From positions 37,336 through 101,335 of the forward strand of contig NZ_CAMVPU010000011.1 of assembly GCF_947169445.1 (NCBI RefSeq): a stretch of 64,000 nt of DNA. The letters run 5' to 3'. A program made the translations under genes and the position numbers. Below are positions 8,528-17,645 of this stretch, piece after piece (positions within the stretch are counted from its first letter, which is position 1; each line of letters begins with the position of its first letter). The notes beneath the pieces were generated by a model. That model ran no database searches and was not told the origin of the DNA. It saw only the letters and a program-made list of their open reading frames with translations. This DNA comes from an uncultured Butyrivibrio sp. (lineage in GTDB: Bacteria; Bacillota; Clostridia; Lachnospirales; Lachnospiraceae).

Positions 8528-10776
8528 ATGGGGATTAGTATGCTTTTTTATTATGTATTTGCTTTGGGAGTATTGCTTTTTAGTATCTCTGTTTTGTTTT
8601 TTGGATCAGTAGTATGGATGTTTAGTGTATGGTCTGATCTTTCTGTGGGTGAAATATTGTACCAGATGAACGTATCGGCAGAAGGTACTAACGTTGATAT
8701 GATAAGGGACTATATTTGGCGTTATGGTATATGGGAAATACTTATAATTATAATCGTTCTTGTTACTGGTATATATTTATATAAGAATAAAAGGAAATAT
8801 ATAAAGCCCTTTGTTGTTACTTTTGTGCTAACATCTGTCACATTGCTTGCGATAACAGTATACAAGCTTCAAATGAATCTAGATATTGTTAGTTTTGTTC
8901 GTGATGCGGTACAAGAATCTGATTTTATAAGTGAAAATTATGTTGATCCAAATGAAGTAAAGCTTGAATTTCCTGAGAAAAAAAGAAATTTAATATACAT
9001 ATATTTAGAATCTATGGAAGTAACCTACGCTGATAAGAGTATAGGGGGAGCGTTTGATGTAAATGTAATTCCTGAGTTGGCTCAAATTGCATTGAACAAT
9101 GAATCGTTTTCAAAGAAGGATTGTATAAATGGAGCAATATCTTAGTTGGTTCAACATGGACCATGGGAGCAATGTTTGCACATAGTTCAGGGTTGCCTTT
9201 AAAGGTATTGACTAATTTAGAAGATGGAAATTTTTATCCTAATGTAGTGTCTATCGGTGATATTTTGAAAAAAGAAGGATACTATCAGGAACTATTGATT
9301 GGATCTAAAGCGGCCTTTGGAGCGCGAGAACAGTTCTATTCGCAACATGGTAATTATAGTATTTTTGATTATGATACTGCAGTAGAAAAAGGCTTGATTC
9401 CGGAAGATTATTTTGAATTTTGGGGATATGAGGACGAAAAGCTATTTGAGTATGCTAAGGGAGAAGTGCTAAGATTATCAAAGGGAGAACAACCGTTCAA
9501 TTTGACGATTCTTACAGTGGATACTCACTTTGAAGATGGTTATATATGTAATCTGTGTAGAGAGGATTATCTTGGAGAACAGTATTCAAATGTGATGGCT
9601 TGTTCTAGTAGACAAGTTAGTGAATTTTTGAATTGGATTAAAAAACAGGATTTCTATGATGACACAACAATTGTTATCAATGGTGATCATCCTACTATGG
9701 ATAAGGATTATTGCTTAAATGTACCTAAAGATTATCAGAGAAAGACATATACTGCATTTGTTAATTCAGCAGTAACTAAAATGAATGACGATTATCGGGA
9801 GTATTCGACTATGGATTTGTTTCCGACAACATTGGCGGCAATGGGGGTGTATATTCCTGGCGATAGATTAGCATTGGGGAGTAATCTTTTTTCGGATAAA
9901 CCTACGCTTGTGGAAAGGTATGGAATAGATAATTGCAATAGCTTATTGGCAAGAAAATCCACATTAATGAACGAACTTGCAGATTTTTCCATAGATGATG
10001 ATATGATTCAAACTATAAGAGATAATACTAAATTTGGCATTTATGATTTGGATTTAGAAGGGAATAATGTGAGGTTTAGAGCTTATGTTGATGACTGTTT
10101 TCCGATGGATATGATAGATTGTGCGACAATAGAAGTGAAAAATCATAATGGGAAAGTTATAGATCGGGTTAAAGTAGAAATTCAAGATAGGATAGACAAT
10201 GAAGATAATTCATATTTGGAATTAGATGGAGAATTGAGTTTTGACTTAAAAAAGTACGCTAATTGTATATGTAAGCTTTGTTTCAAGGCTTCTGGAGGAG
10301 AAACATTTGAGGTAGCATGTTTGAATGAACCATTGTTATCACTGAAAAATGCGATAGGGCTACCGGCATATTTAAAACTCATAGATTCGAATAATGAAAT
10401 AGTATTTATTAGTGTGAAAGATGATGGTAGTTATTCAATTACGGATGCTGATTTAGAAGTTTTAAGTAAATTAGGAGTTAACACAGATTTAAGGGATGCA
10501 TTCAGAAAATCATTTTATGCAGTGATTGATAGTGAAAAATGCATTGAGGAAATATCAGAGGAGCCATTATTTAATTCTGGGGTTATAGGGGAGAACCGAA
10601 AGTACACTATACAAAGTGAAGGATTTGAATGTGGAAACATGAGCGCAATAATAATAGATGGCAAAGAGTATTCTAAAAATCTTAGGGGATTAAATATTGT
10701 TGTATATGATAAAAACGTGGGCAATGTGATAGATTCTGTTTCTTTTGATATGTATAATTTGGGGATGAAATGGTGA
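8528..10776 (+). pseudogene. LTA-synthase/sulfatase-like phosphoglycerol transferase, split by a frameshift
   Basis: Two frames make one protein. The first (8528-9145) gives three membrane helices and the start of the extracellular alkaline-phosphatase-fold domain (IYIYLESMEVTY, with the metal Glu). It stops right after KDCINGAIS. The second (from about 9136 on) continues with LVGSTWTMGAMFAHSSG, which holds the conserved nucleophile Thr, then VDTHFEDGY and the metal pair in NGDHP. The break needs one added base (or a -1 shift) near 9130-9143. I see no slippery heptamer there. Intact relatives transfer glycerol-phosphate or similar groups to surface polymers. A C-terminal extension of some 250 residues beyond the catalytic domain is unassigned. 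The likely start is 8528 or the ATG at 8540, which has GGGG six bases upstream. Confidence 0.8.
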
Positions 10777-10885
10777 AAAAAGTTGCAATTTAATGTCTGG
10801 GGGAACTTTTTCAAGACATTAGTCTGTGAGATTTAGAAATGGAAATAATAAGCACAATGTGCAAATATATGATGGGGAATGTAGC

Positions 10886-12580
10886 ATGAAGCAAAAGATG
10901 TTAGGAAAAGTGAATAAGAAGATTATTTCTTGTTGTGTAGAGATAATACTATTATTGTTAGTAGCTTTTTTTTCTTGTTTTTGTTATTTTGCATATACTT
11001 ATGGCCAATTTGATATTGGTGGGAATTATAGTTTTTATGCTTTATCAATAATCTATATTCTTGTTTTTTTATTTGTGAAAGAAATACACAAAAAAATAAG
11101 TGTTTGTTGCGAAAAAAGCAGTATTATTTCTGGCACTTATTTTGATTTTAATGCTAAAAATATTCTATTGTGGACTGGCCTTTTTGTTCTATGTATGCTT
11201 CCTTACATAATTTTTCTATATCCTGGAGTAATACCACCTGATACTATTAGCGAATTAATCGATTTTTATAATGGAGATGCGCCACTTCCAGTTATCTGGG
11301 TAAATGGAACTGTCCCGATTGAGTATTTTTTAAATAATCACCATCCATTCTTTGACTCATTTCTCTATGGTGGTGCAATTTATCTTGGTTATATTTTAGG
11401 TGATGCTAATATTGGCATATTTATATATGTTTTGTTACAAACTATAGCAACTGGGGCTGTTTTTTCAATTACATTATGCAGTTTTAAGAAATTGGAGATT
11501 TCGGACGTATACTTATATGGGGGGATATATGTGTTGCCATTTGTACCTTTATATATTGTGCAGATGGGAAAAGATAGTACATTTAGCACTTGTTTTGCGG
11601 CGTGGATGATTGTCTATGCCTACATTGTAATTGATGGATTTACCACGAAACGCATGGCATTTTTAGCTGTAGTGTCGCTTCTGTGTTCATTGACTAAGAA
11701 AACTGGTGTGTATGTTGTTGTTATCAGCATTTTGGTTTTAGCGGTTTATTATTTTTTCATCAAAAGCTATAATCAACTAGCAATCATTTTATCATTTTCT
11801 ATTGCTTTGATAGTATTATATTTCTGTCTGATTCCCAAGGTGCTATTTCCTATTATGAATATTTATGAGGGAGGAAGGCAAGAGGCTCTTGGCCCTATGA
11901 TACAGCAAGTATCGAGGGTGGTTATAGAACATGAAGATGAAATTTCGGAAAGCGATAAGAAAGTAATCGAAAATATTATTGCCTACGAGCAAATAAACGA
12001 AAAATATAATTATCATTTGACTGATGGCGTAAAGGACACATTTAATTTTTATGCAACGGATAAAGATGTATCTGATTTTCGGAAAACTTGGTTAAAGTTA
12101 GGAATAAAGTATCCGTTAACGTATCTTAAGGCAACTTTTGGTACTAGTGGAGGATTTTTCTTTCCTAAAGGAAACCTGTATGTTTATGGAGCTGATTCTC
12201 GGATAGATTCAATGTTTTTTTGGTGGGATGGGGTTGCCTATAGTATTCCAGAATTGTCAGGAATCCATCAAGTGGAAGCGCTTGACGAAATACGCGCTGT
12301 TGTTTGGAATGCATATCATTTTATTGCTAATATTCCAGGATTGAATATATTGTTTGATTTAAGTATTTATGCTTGGTTCATTCCGTTATACGCCTTTGTT
12401 TCATTTGTGAAAAGAAAAGATATTATCAATTTGATAGTATTAGTTCCTATCATGCTTTCTGTTTTAGTGTTGGTGATTTGTCCTGAATCTGATACAAGAT
12501 ACGCATTGCCAATTATTTATTGCATTCCATTAGTTCTAGGTCTTTGCAATAGAAAAAGAGAGCATACTACTATGGCTTGA
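10886..12580 (+). CDS. Large polytopic membrane protein, probable GT-C-like (DUF6020-type)
   Basis: A 564-residue protein with about 11-13 hydrophobic helices; the ATG at 10886 has GGGGA seven bases upstream. After the second or third helix comes an extracellular loop with FLYPGVIPPDTISEL and, further on, NNHHPFFDSFLYGG. An acidic residue in the first external loop plus a histidine-rich second loop is typical of GT-C enzymes that use polyprenyl-phosphate sugars, and of the DUF6020 family I think this belongs to. A soluble stretch (about residues 340-400) follows the middle helices. Its neighbour at 12625 is a polyprenyl-phosphate-sugar-type GT2, which would supply such a donor. The function is inference. 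Confidence 0.6.
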   Translation: MKQKMLGKVNKKIISCCVEIILLLLVAFFSCFCYFAYTYGQFDIGGNYSFYALSIIYILVFLFVKEIHKKISVCCEKSSIISGTYFDFNAKNILLWTGLFVLCMLPYIIFLYPGVIPPDTISELIDFYNGDAPLPVIWVNGTVPIEYFLNNHHPFFDSFLYGGAIYLGYILGDANIGIFIYVLLQTIATGAVFSITLCSFKKLEISDVYLYGGIYVLPFVPLYIVQMGKDSTFSTCFAAWMIVYAYIVIDGFTTKRMAFLAVVSLLCSLTKKTGVYVVVISILVLAVYYFFIKSYNQLAIILSFSIALIVLYFCLIPKVLFPIMNIYEGGRQEALGPMIQQVSRVVIEHEDEISESDKKVIENIIAYEQINEKYNYHLTDGVKDTFNFYATDKDVSDFRKTWLKLGIKYPLTYLKATFGTSGGFFFPKGNLYVYGADSRIDSMFFWWDGVAYSIPELSGIHQVEALDEIRAVVWNAYHFIANIPGLNILFDLSIYAWFIPLYAFVSFVKRKDIINLIVLVPIMLSVLVLVICPESDTRYALPIIYCIPLVLGLCNRKREHTTMA

Positions 12581-12624
12581 AACACATATAATGATGCATA
12601 TTATTAAGTGTAGAAGGTGATGGA

Positions 12625-13560
12625 ATGGATAAGATAGCTGTTTTGATTCCTTGCTACAATGAAGCAAGGACAATTGAAAAAGTGATTAGAGACGCGCGTA
12701 AATCGATTCCAGATGCTATGATTTATGTATACAATAACAATTCAACTGATGGTACAGCTGAAATTGCTAAGAAGGCTGGAGCCATTGTACGTAGCGAATA
12801 TATGCAGGGAAAAGGCAATGTGATTAGAAGAATGTTTAGAGAAATCGAAGCGTCCGTTTATGTTATGGTTGATGGAGACGATACTTATCCTATGGATGCT
12901 GCTCCAGAGATGGTGGATTTAGTTCTTAATCACAATGCAGATATGGTGATTGGGGATAGGTTGTCCTCTACATATTTCAATGAGAATAAGAGACCATTTC
13001 ACAATTTTGGTAACAGCCTAGTGAAATTCAGTATAAATCACCTTTTTGGATGTGAGATACGAGACATTATGACAGGGTTTAGAGCCTTTAGCTATGAGTT
13101 TGTAAAAACATTTCCGGTGCTATCAAAGGGATTTGAGATAGAAACCGAAATGACCATTCATGCCGTGTATAACAATATGCAGATTGAAAACGTTGTTATT
13201 GATTACAGAGACAGGCCGGAAGGTTCAGTCAGTAAGTTGAATACGTATGCCGATGGGATTAGGGTTTTAAAGACGATAGGTAAGCTTTTTAGGAATTATA
13301 AACCTTTTGTTTACTTTTCGGTTATAGCTTGTTTGCTAGCAGTATTATCAACAGCATTTTTTATACCAGTTTTTCAGGAATATTGTATTTCGCATATGGT
13401 AAGAAGATTTCCTACTTTGATTGTATGTGGATTTATAATGCTTTCAGCAATAATAAGCTTTTTTGTGGGTATATTGCTAGATAATATGGCGTTGAATAAT
13501 AGAAGGCAGTTTGAGATACAGTTATGTTCATTGCAGAGACATAAGAAAAGTAATGAATAA
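12625..13560 (+). CDS. GT2 glycosyltransferase, polyprenyl-phosphate sugar synthase type
   Basis: The 311-residue protein has a DPM/DPG-synthase-like GT-A domain: IAVLIPCYNEARTI, IYVYNNNSTDGT, the GKGNVIRRMFREI helix and metal-binding VMVDGDDTYPMDA, with the MTGFRAFS loop near residue 150. Two membrane helices follow (about residues 230-250 and 270-295). The family charges undecaprenyl- or dolichyl-phosphate with a sugar for later transfer outside the membrane. GtrA (344-856), GtrII (20235-22142) and the GT-C-like protein just upstream are natural partners. The sugar cannot be read. Confidence 0.85.
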   Translation: MDKIAVLIPCYNEARTIEKVIRDARKSIPDAMIYVYNNNSTDGTAEIAKKAGAIVRSEYMQGKGNVIRRMFREIEASVYVMVDGDDTYPMDAAPEMVDLVLNHNADMVIGDRLSSTYFNENKRPFHNFGNSLVKFSINHLFGCEIRDIMTGFRAFSYEFVKTFPVLSKGFEIETEMTIHAVYNNMQIENVVIDYRDRPEGSVSKLNTYADGIRVLKTIGKLFRNYKPFVYFSVIACLLAVLSTAFFIPVFQEYCISHMVRRFPTLIVCGFIMLSAIISFFVGILLDNMALNNRRQFEIQLCSLQRHKKSNE

Positions 13561-13608
13561 TCGAATGATAGTGATATGATGCTGATATGGAATTTTAAAA
13601 GCTTATAG

Positions 13609-13878
13609 GCAATACTAAGTAGGAGTTGGCTCAATGAGAAAAGTTCATTAGATGCTATTCACCATAAGTACTCTGAAAGTGATAAAAAGAATAAGTATTA
13701 CCACCACAGTTTGTACAATTGTGTAATAAAAGAATTTAGTGATGAATTGACGCAAAAGAATTTTACTATTGATGGTGTTAAATATACCTGGATGACCATT
13801 GAAGAGATGGAGAAGAACCCATCTATTCAAAAGAAAAATTCGGAAGTCGTTGAGTTTGTAAAGCATAATAGCTATTAG
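13609..13878 (+). pseudogene. Gene remnant, possible NUDIX-hydrolase C-terminus
   Basis: A frame of about 89 codons between a TAG at 13606 and a TAG at 13876 has no ATG or convincing start, yet reads as real protein: KYYHHSLYNCVIKEFSDEL, then FTIDGVKYTWMTIEEMEKNP and VVEFVKHNSY. The WMTIEEM segment followed by a short helix resembles the end of NUDIX hydrolases. The 5' part, including any NUDIX box, is missing. I read it as the surviving tail of a gene displaced when the ATPase module downstream was acquired. Confidence 0.5.
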
Positions 13879-13904
13879 TTGAAGACAACCGGTACCACAA
13901 AAGC

Positions 13905-13917
13905 TGGTGCCTGACAC
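13905..13917 (+). repeat. 13-mer TGGTGCCTGACAC, left copy flanking an ATPase module
   Basis: This 13-mer lies 36 bases before the first ATPase gene. A near-identical copy (one difference, G for A) lies just after its partner gene at 15663-15675, in the same orientation. It may mark the insertion boundaries of the module or be a dispersed genomic motif. Confidence 0.55.
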
Positions 13918-13953
13918 TGAGTAGCAAACGTTAGCAATAGGGGTGAAGGATAA

Positions 13954-15060
13954 ATGATCAAGTACCTATACATTAACAATTACAAAAGTTTCGTAAATTT
14001 TAGAGTGGATTTTTCCAAAAAGAATCTTTTGTTGGGCAAAAATGGAACAGGGAAAAGTACTATATTTTTGCTCATAGCCACGCTCAGGAATTTTGTTTTG
14101 GGCAATGGCGTGGTAGCAGGGAATTTGTTCTTTTCAAACTCAGCAACAAGATGGATGAATAGCAGTATACAAACATTTGAGATTGGATTATCAGACGGGG
14201 ATGATTTGTATACTTATAGGCTTGAAATAGAATATAGTAAAGATCCGGATGTTACAAAGGTAAAAGCAGAAACAGTATCATTAGCTGATAAGCCATTGCT
14301 TTCCGTTAAAGAAGGTGTGGCTTTCATTAGTGATGGGTCTTCTTTTAGTGGAAGAGAACTCTTAGTGGATTCTTCTTTGTCGGCTCTGAATGCTTTTAAT
14401 TTAGGAAGTGGACATAAGGAACTATCTAGGTTTAGGGAATTGATGAGTAAAATAGTTTATTGCTCACCATATCCCAGGAATATGGTAGATAGGGTTGAAA
14501 ATGACGTTTATTGGCCGTTGTTGGATTTTTCTAATATTGCATCGGCATATACTGGAATTGTGCAGTTATACCCTGATATTCAGCAAAAAGTGAATGATGC
14601 AATGCGAGAGATTAATCCTGCATTTAAGAGAACGAGAGTGTCGGCAGAGCCTTATGGAAAGTTTTTTGTGATTGATTATCAATATAAGGATGTTGAATGT
14701 TCATTCAGCTTTGGTGAGTTGTCGGATGGAGAAAAAATGCTATTTGCACTTTATGCTTTGATATATGGGTATGTTGCCAATGATTTTGTGGTTTTATTGG
14801 ATGAACCGGATAATTACGTTTCATTAAAGGAATTGCAACCGTGGTGTACAGAACTTGAGCATACTATGAGTGAAAATGGACAGTGTCTCCTTATTTCACA
14901 TAATGCAGAAATTATAGATTATATGGCTGAAGCGGATGGTATTTGGTTTTCCAGACTGAGTTCCGGAGAAAGTCAGGTTATTAGCAATCCATTAGTGCAG
15001 GCTGCTGAGAATCAACTTCTGCCTTACTCAGAACTAATAGCAAGGGGACTGGATGAGTAA
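13954..15060 (+). CDS. AAA/ABC-type ATPase of a two-gene defence-like module
   Basis: A 368-residue RecF/OLD-like ATPase of the AAA_21 kind. Walker A is GKNGTGKST (about residue 29), the ABC signature is LSDGEKM, Walker B is FVVLLDEPDNYVSL and the switch His is in LISHNAE. The ATG follows GGGGTGAAGG. The stop codon abuts the start of the 15061 gene, whose product has Toprim-like motifs, giving a split OLD-like arrangement. Such pairs (PARIS, OLD and relatives) usually sense phage infection and cleave nucleic acid. The defence role is inference from architecture and from sitting between sugar genes. Confidence 0.75.
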   Translation: MIKYLYINNYKSFVNFRVDFSKKNLLLGKNGTGKSTIFLLIATLRNFVLGNGVVAGNLFFSNSATRWMNSSIQTFEIGLSDGDDLYTYRLEIEYSKDPDVTKVKAETVSLADKPLLSVKEGVAFISDGSSFSGRELLVDSSLSALNAFNLGSGHKELSRFRELMSKIVYCSPYPRNMVDRVENDVYWPLLDFSNIASAYTGIVQLYPDIQQKVNDAMREINPAFKRTRVSAEPYGKFFVIDYQYKDVECSFSFGELSDGEKMLFALYALIYGYVANDFVVLLDEPDNYVSLKELQPWCTELEHTMSENGQCLLISHNAEIIDYMAEADGIWFSRLSSGESQVISNPLVQAAENQLLPYSELIARGLDE

Positions 15061-15642
15061 ATGAAATTAAGTAAAGAATATAGATATCATATACTTTGCG
15101 AGGATGTTCAGACACGGACTTTTATTGAATCATTTTTGCATGCTCTGGATATTTCATTTAGACGCATTCATTCGAATATGGCTCCTAAAGGTGAGAATTG
15201 TGGTGAGCAGTACGTAAGAAAATATTTGTATTCAGAGGCGAAACTAATCGTCAACTGTAATTATCAAAAGTTGACACTTATTGTATGTACTGATGCAGAT
15301 ATAAATGAAGTTCAACAGAGGAGAAAGCAGCTATTAGATCAACTTCGAGCTGATTCGGAAAAGGATAGTAAGGGAGCACCGATAGATGTAGAAAAAGAAT
15401 GCATTATGATCTGGATTCCGAAGAGGCAGATTGAGAACTGGATTCACTTTTTAAGGAATGAAGATGTCACAGAGGATATTGATTACAGGCATTCGGGCAG
15501 CAGACCAGAAAGCTGTAAAGATGAAGCACAAAAGATAATGGAATACTTCCAAAATATGATTGCTTTCGAAAAAGTATTACCTTCACTAAGTGTTGCAAAA
15601 GGTGAATATGAAAGAGTGTGCAGGTTGCAGAATAGTAGATAA
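15061..15642 (+). CDS. Toprim-like partner of the 13954 ATPase
   Basis: A 193-residue protein whose ATG touches the stop of the ATPase gene. It opens with YHILCEDVQTRTFIESFL, where a Glu follows the first strand, and later has LTLIVCTDADINEV, a DxD at the end of the second strand. These are the two acidic positions of a Toprim fold. A later segment, CIMIWIPKRQIENWI, resembles the place where OLD-type nucleases carry basic residues. I do not recognise a named family. Nuclease or phosphotransfer activity is inferred from the Toprim pattern and the coupling to an ATPase. Confidence 0.6.
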   Translation: MKLSKEYRYHILCEDVQTRTFIESFLHALDISFRRIHSNMAPKGENCGEQYVRKYLYSEAKLIVNCNYQKLTLIVCTDADINEVQQRRKQLLDQLRADSEKDSKGAPIDVEKECIMIWIPKRQIENWIHFLRNEDVTEDIDYRHSGSRPESCKDEAQKIMEYFQNMIAFEKVLPSLSVAKGEYERVCRLQNSR

Positions 15643-15662
15643 AAGTATTGAAAAAAGAACCT

Positions 15663-15675
15663 TGGTGCCTGGCAC
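15663..15675 (+). repeat. 13-mer TGGTGCCTGGCAC, right copy
   Basis: Direct-orientation match, twelve of thirteen bases, to the copy at 13905-13917. The two bracket the first ATPase/Toprim pair exactly. Confidence 0.55.
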
Positions 15676-15728
15676 GCATTTTCAGAAGATAGAGATTGAT
15701 TTTGTTTTTGAAGGTTGAAAGGATTATT

Positions 15729-16835
15729 ATGCTAAGAAGATTTGAAGTTGAGAACTTTAAGGGATTTAAAAAGAGACTAGTGCTTGATTTTTCGGCCGGA
15801 GAATATGATTTCAATACAGACGTGGTTAAAGATAATACTGTCAATAAAGCTATTGTTTATGGCAAAAATGGAAGTGGCAAAAGTTGCCTAGGGATAGCAT
15901 TGTTTGATATTATACATCATCTTACGGATAAGAACCGCATGAAAGCTAGGTATTTATCAAACTATAAGAATCTTAGAGGAATTAATGAAAGTGTTAAGTT
16001 TCTGTATGAATTCATCTTTGATGGGATAAAGGTGATTTATGAGTATGAAAAAGCAGATGCTGATACGTTACTTAATGAGAGTCTTTCTATAAGCGATGAA
16101 GTAGTTTTGAATTATAGCTTCTTAGATAGAAAAAACAACTATGTGTCACCGCAAATAAGTGGAAGTCTTAATCTTGATATGCTTAATGAAAGCGATATAT
16201 CAGTTGTTAGATATATTTATAAGAATAGTCCCTCAAATGCAATTCCGGCTATATCTATGCTTATGGATTTTTGCGATAGAATGTTATGGTTCAGAAGCCT
16301 GTCAGAGGGAAATTCCTATGCGGGATATATGATTGGTCGGAAAAGTCTAGCAAAGATTATTTATGAAACTGATAGTTTGGCTGACTTTGAGAATTTTCTT
16401 GGAGAATTTGGGCTAAATTATAATTTGGACTTTAAGAAGTCCGGAGATGATATTCTTCTTGTTGTTAAATTTGGAAATAGGACGGTACCCTTTGATGAAA
16501 TTGCTTCTACAGGAACAATGTCATTAATGTTGTTCTACACATGGAGCAAGAGTTTTGACAAGATTTCTTTTTTATTTATTGATGAATTTGATGCTTTTTT
16601 CCACTATGAAGCAGCGGCAACTATTGTAAAAAGGCTTAATAAAGCTAAATCGTTCCAAAGTGTTTTGACATCGCATAATACATATCTTATGCAGAACAAG
16701 CTGACCAGACCAGATTGTTGTTTCATTATCAATGATAATAGCATTAAAAGTCTAAATCATTGCACGGATAAGGAAATTCGGGAAGCGCATAATCTAGAAA
16801 AAATGTATATAAACGGAGCTTTTGTAGATGAGTAA
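15729..16835 (+). CDS. AAA ATPase of a second two-gene defence-like module
   Basis: A 368-residue AAA_15/AAA_21 ATPase. It begins MLRRFEVENFKGFKK, with Walker A GKNGSGKSC near residue 45, the conserved TGTMSLMLFY segment in place of the classic signature, Walker B ISFLFIDEFDAFFHYE, and LTSHNTYLM. This is the AriA/RloA style of ATP-sensing protein. The start has AAGG upstream and replaces a longer TTG frame. Its gene overlaps the next by eight bases, so the partner is translationally coupled. It is clearly different from the ATPase at 13954 and is not a local duplicate. Confidence 0.75.
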   Translation: MLRRFEVENFKGFKKRLVLDFSAGEYDFNTDVVKDNTVNKAIVYGKNGSGKSCLGIALFDIIHHLTDKNRMKARYLSNYKNLRGINESVKFLYEFIFDGIKVIYEYEKADADTLLNESLSISDEVVLNYSFLDRKNNYVSPQISGSLNLDMLNESDISVVRYIYKNSPSNAIPAISMLMDFCDRMLWFRSLSEGNSYAGYMIGRKSLAKIIYETDSLADFENFLGEFGLNYNLDFKKSGDDILLVVKFGNRTVPFDEIASTGTMSLMLFYTWSKSFDKISFLFIDEFDAFFHYEAAATIVKRLNKAKSFQSVLTSHNTYLMQNKLTRPDCCFIINDNSIKSLNHCTDKEIREAHNLEKMYINGAFVDE

Positions 16836-17592
16836 AGTTGTATTGTTTATCGTCGAAGGAGAACGTAGAGAAGTTGAAATCATCAATTCAATGAAAAGTT
16901 TTTTGCCAGAGGATACTAAGATAGTTTCTGCATGTGTGAATATACACATGCTATATAGAATTATGAAAGAGTATGATTTTGAAGCGGATATCATAACGGT
17001 GCTTCAAAATATGGATGGCGTTTCGGAAAGTGATAAAGAAATGCTTAGAAGCCTCGATAGGGTGACTTATACTTACCTTATATTTGATTTTGATGTTCAG
17101 TATTATAAGCTACTATCTGAGAATAATCTAGAATTAGGATTTAATGCTATATATGACATGCTCTCATATTTTAATAATGAGACTGATGGTACGATTGGAA
17201 AGATGTATATTAATTATCCGATGGTTGAGGCATTCAGGGACTGCACTGATTTTTTTGACAATGGATATAAAGATAGAGTGGTCGAGCTTGATGAACTGAC
17301 AGGATACAAAGAAATAGTAGGAAAAAGAGGAATTAGCACCAATATTTCTCGATGGAATTATGATGATTACCTTAAACTGATAGATATGAATTTATATAAG
17401 GCAAATTATCTTGTGAACAGAAGATGGATTAGGCCTTCTTATAATGAATATATTGAGAGTATAGGGCAGATAAATATTATGAACTCTGAGAAAGATAGTG
17501 TGATTATTGATAGACAGGTTTCTGTAATGTGCTGTATATATCTTGTAATTGTGGATTATATTGGGAAAAGGCTTTGGAATATGATGCAGTGA
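16828..17592 (+). CDS. Toprim-like partner of the 15729 ATPase
   Basis: A 254-residue protein opening with VVLFIVEGERREVEII, the Glu-Gly of a Toprim motif, and carrying TYLIFDFDVQYY, the DxD strand, near residue 90. Then comes a helical part with MYINYPMVEAFRDC, reminiscent of the RloB/DUF4435 group (AriB of PARIS). The start overlaps the end of the ATPase gene. By analogy with PARIS-type pairs, the ATPase would hold or release this effector on sensing a phage trigger. The assignment to any named system is not certain. Confidence 0.6.
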   Translation: MSKVVLFIVEGERREVEIINSMKSFLPEDTKIVSACVNIHMLYRIMKEYDFEADIITVLQNMDGVSESDKEMLRSLDRVTYTYLIFDFDVQYYKLLSENNLELGFNAIYDMLSYFNNETDGTIGKMYINYPMVEAFRDCTDFFDNGYKDRVVELDELTGYKEIVGKRGISTNISRWNYDDYLKLIDMNLYKANYLVNRRWIRPSYNEYIESIGQINIMNSEKDSVIIDRQVSVMCCIYLVIVDYIGKRLWNMMQ

Positions 17593-17645
17593 TATTGAGT
17601 GAAATAGTTCCTATCGAATGAAAGTAAGAGGGAGAATTATAGAAT

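Noticed and set aside
9121..9145. Programmed -1 frameshifting in the LTA-synthase-like gene
   Set aside because: No X-XXY-YYZ slippery heptamer or obvious following stem is present at the junction.
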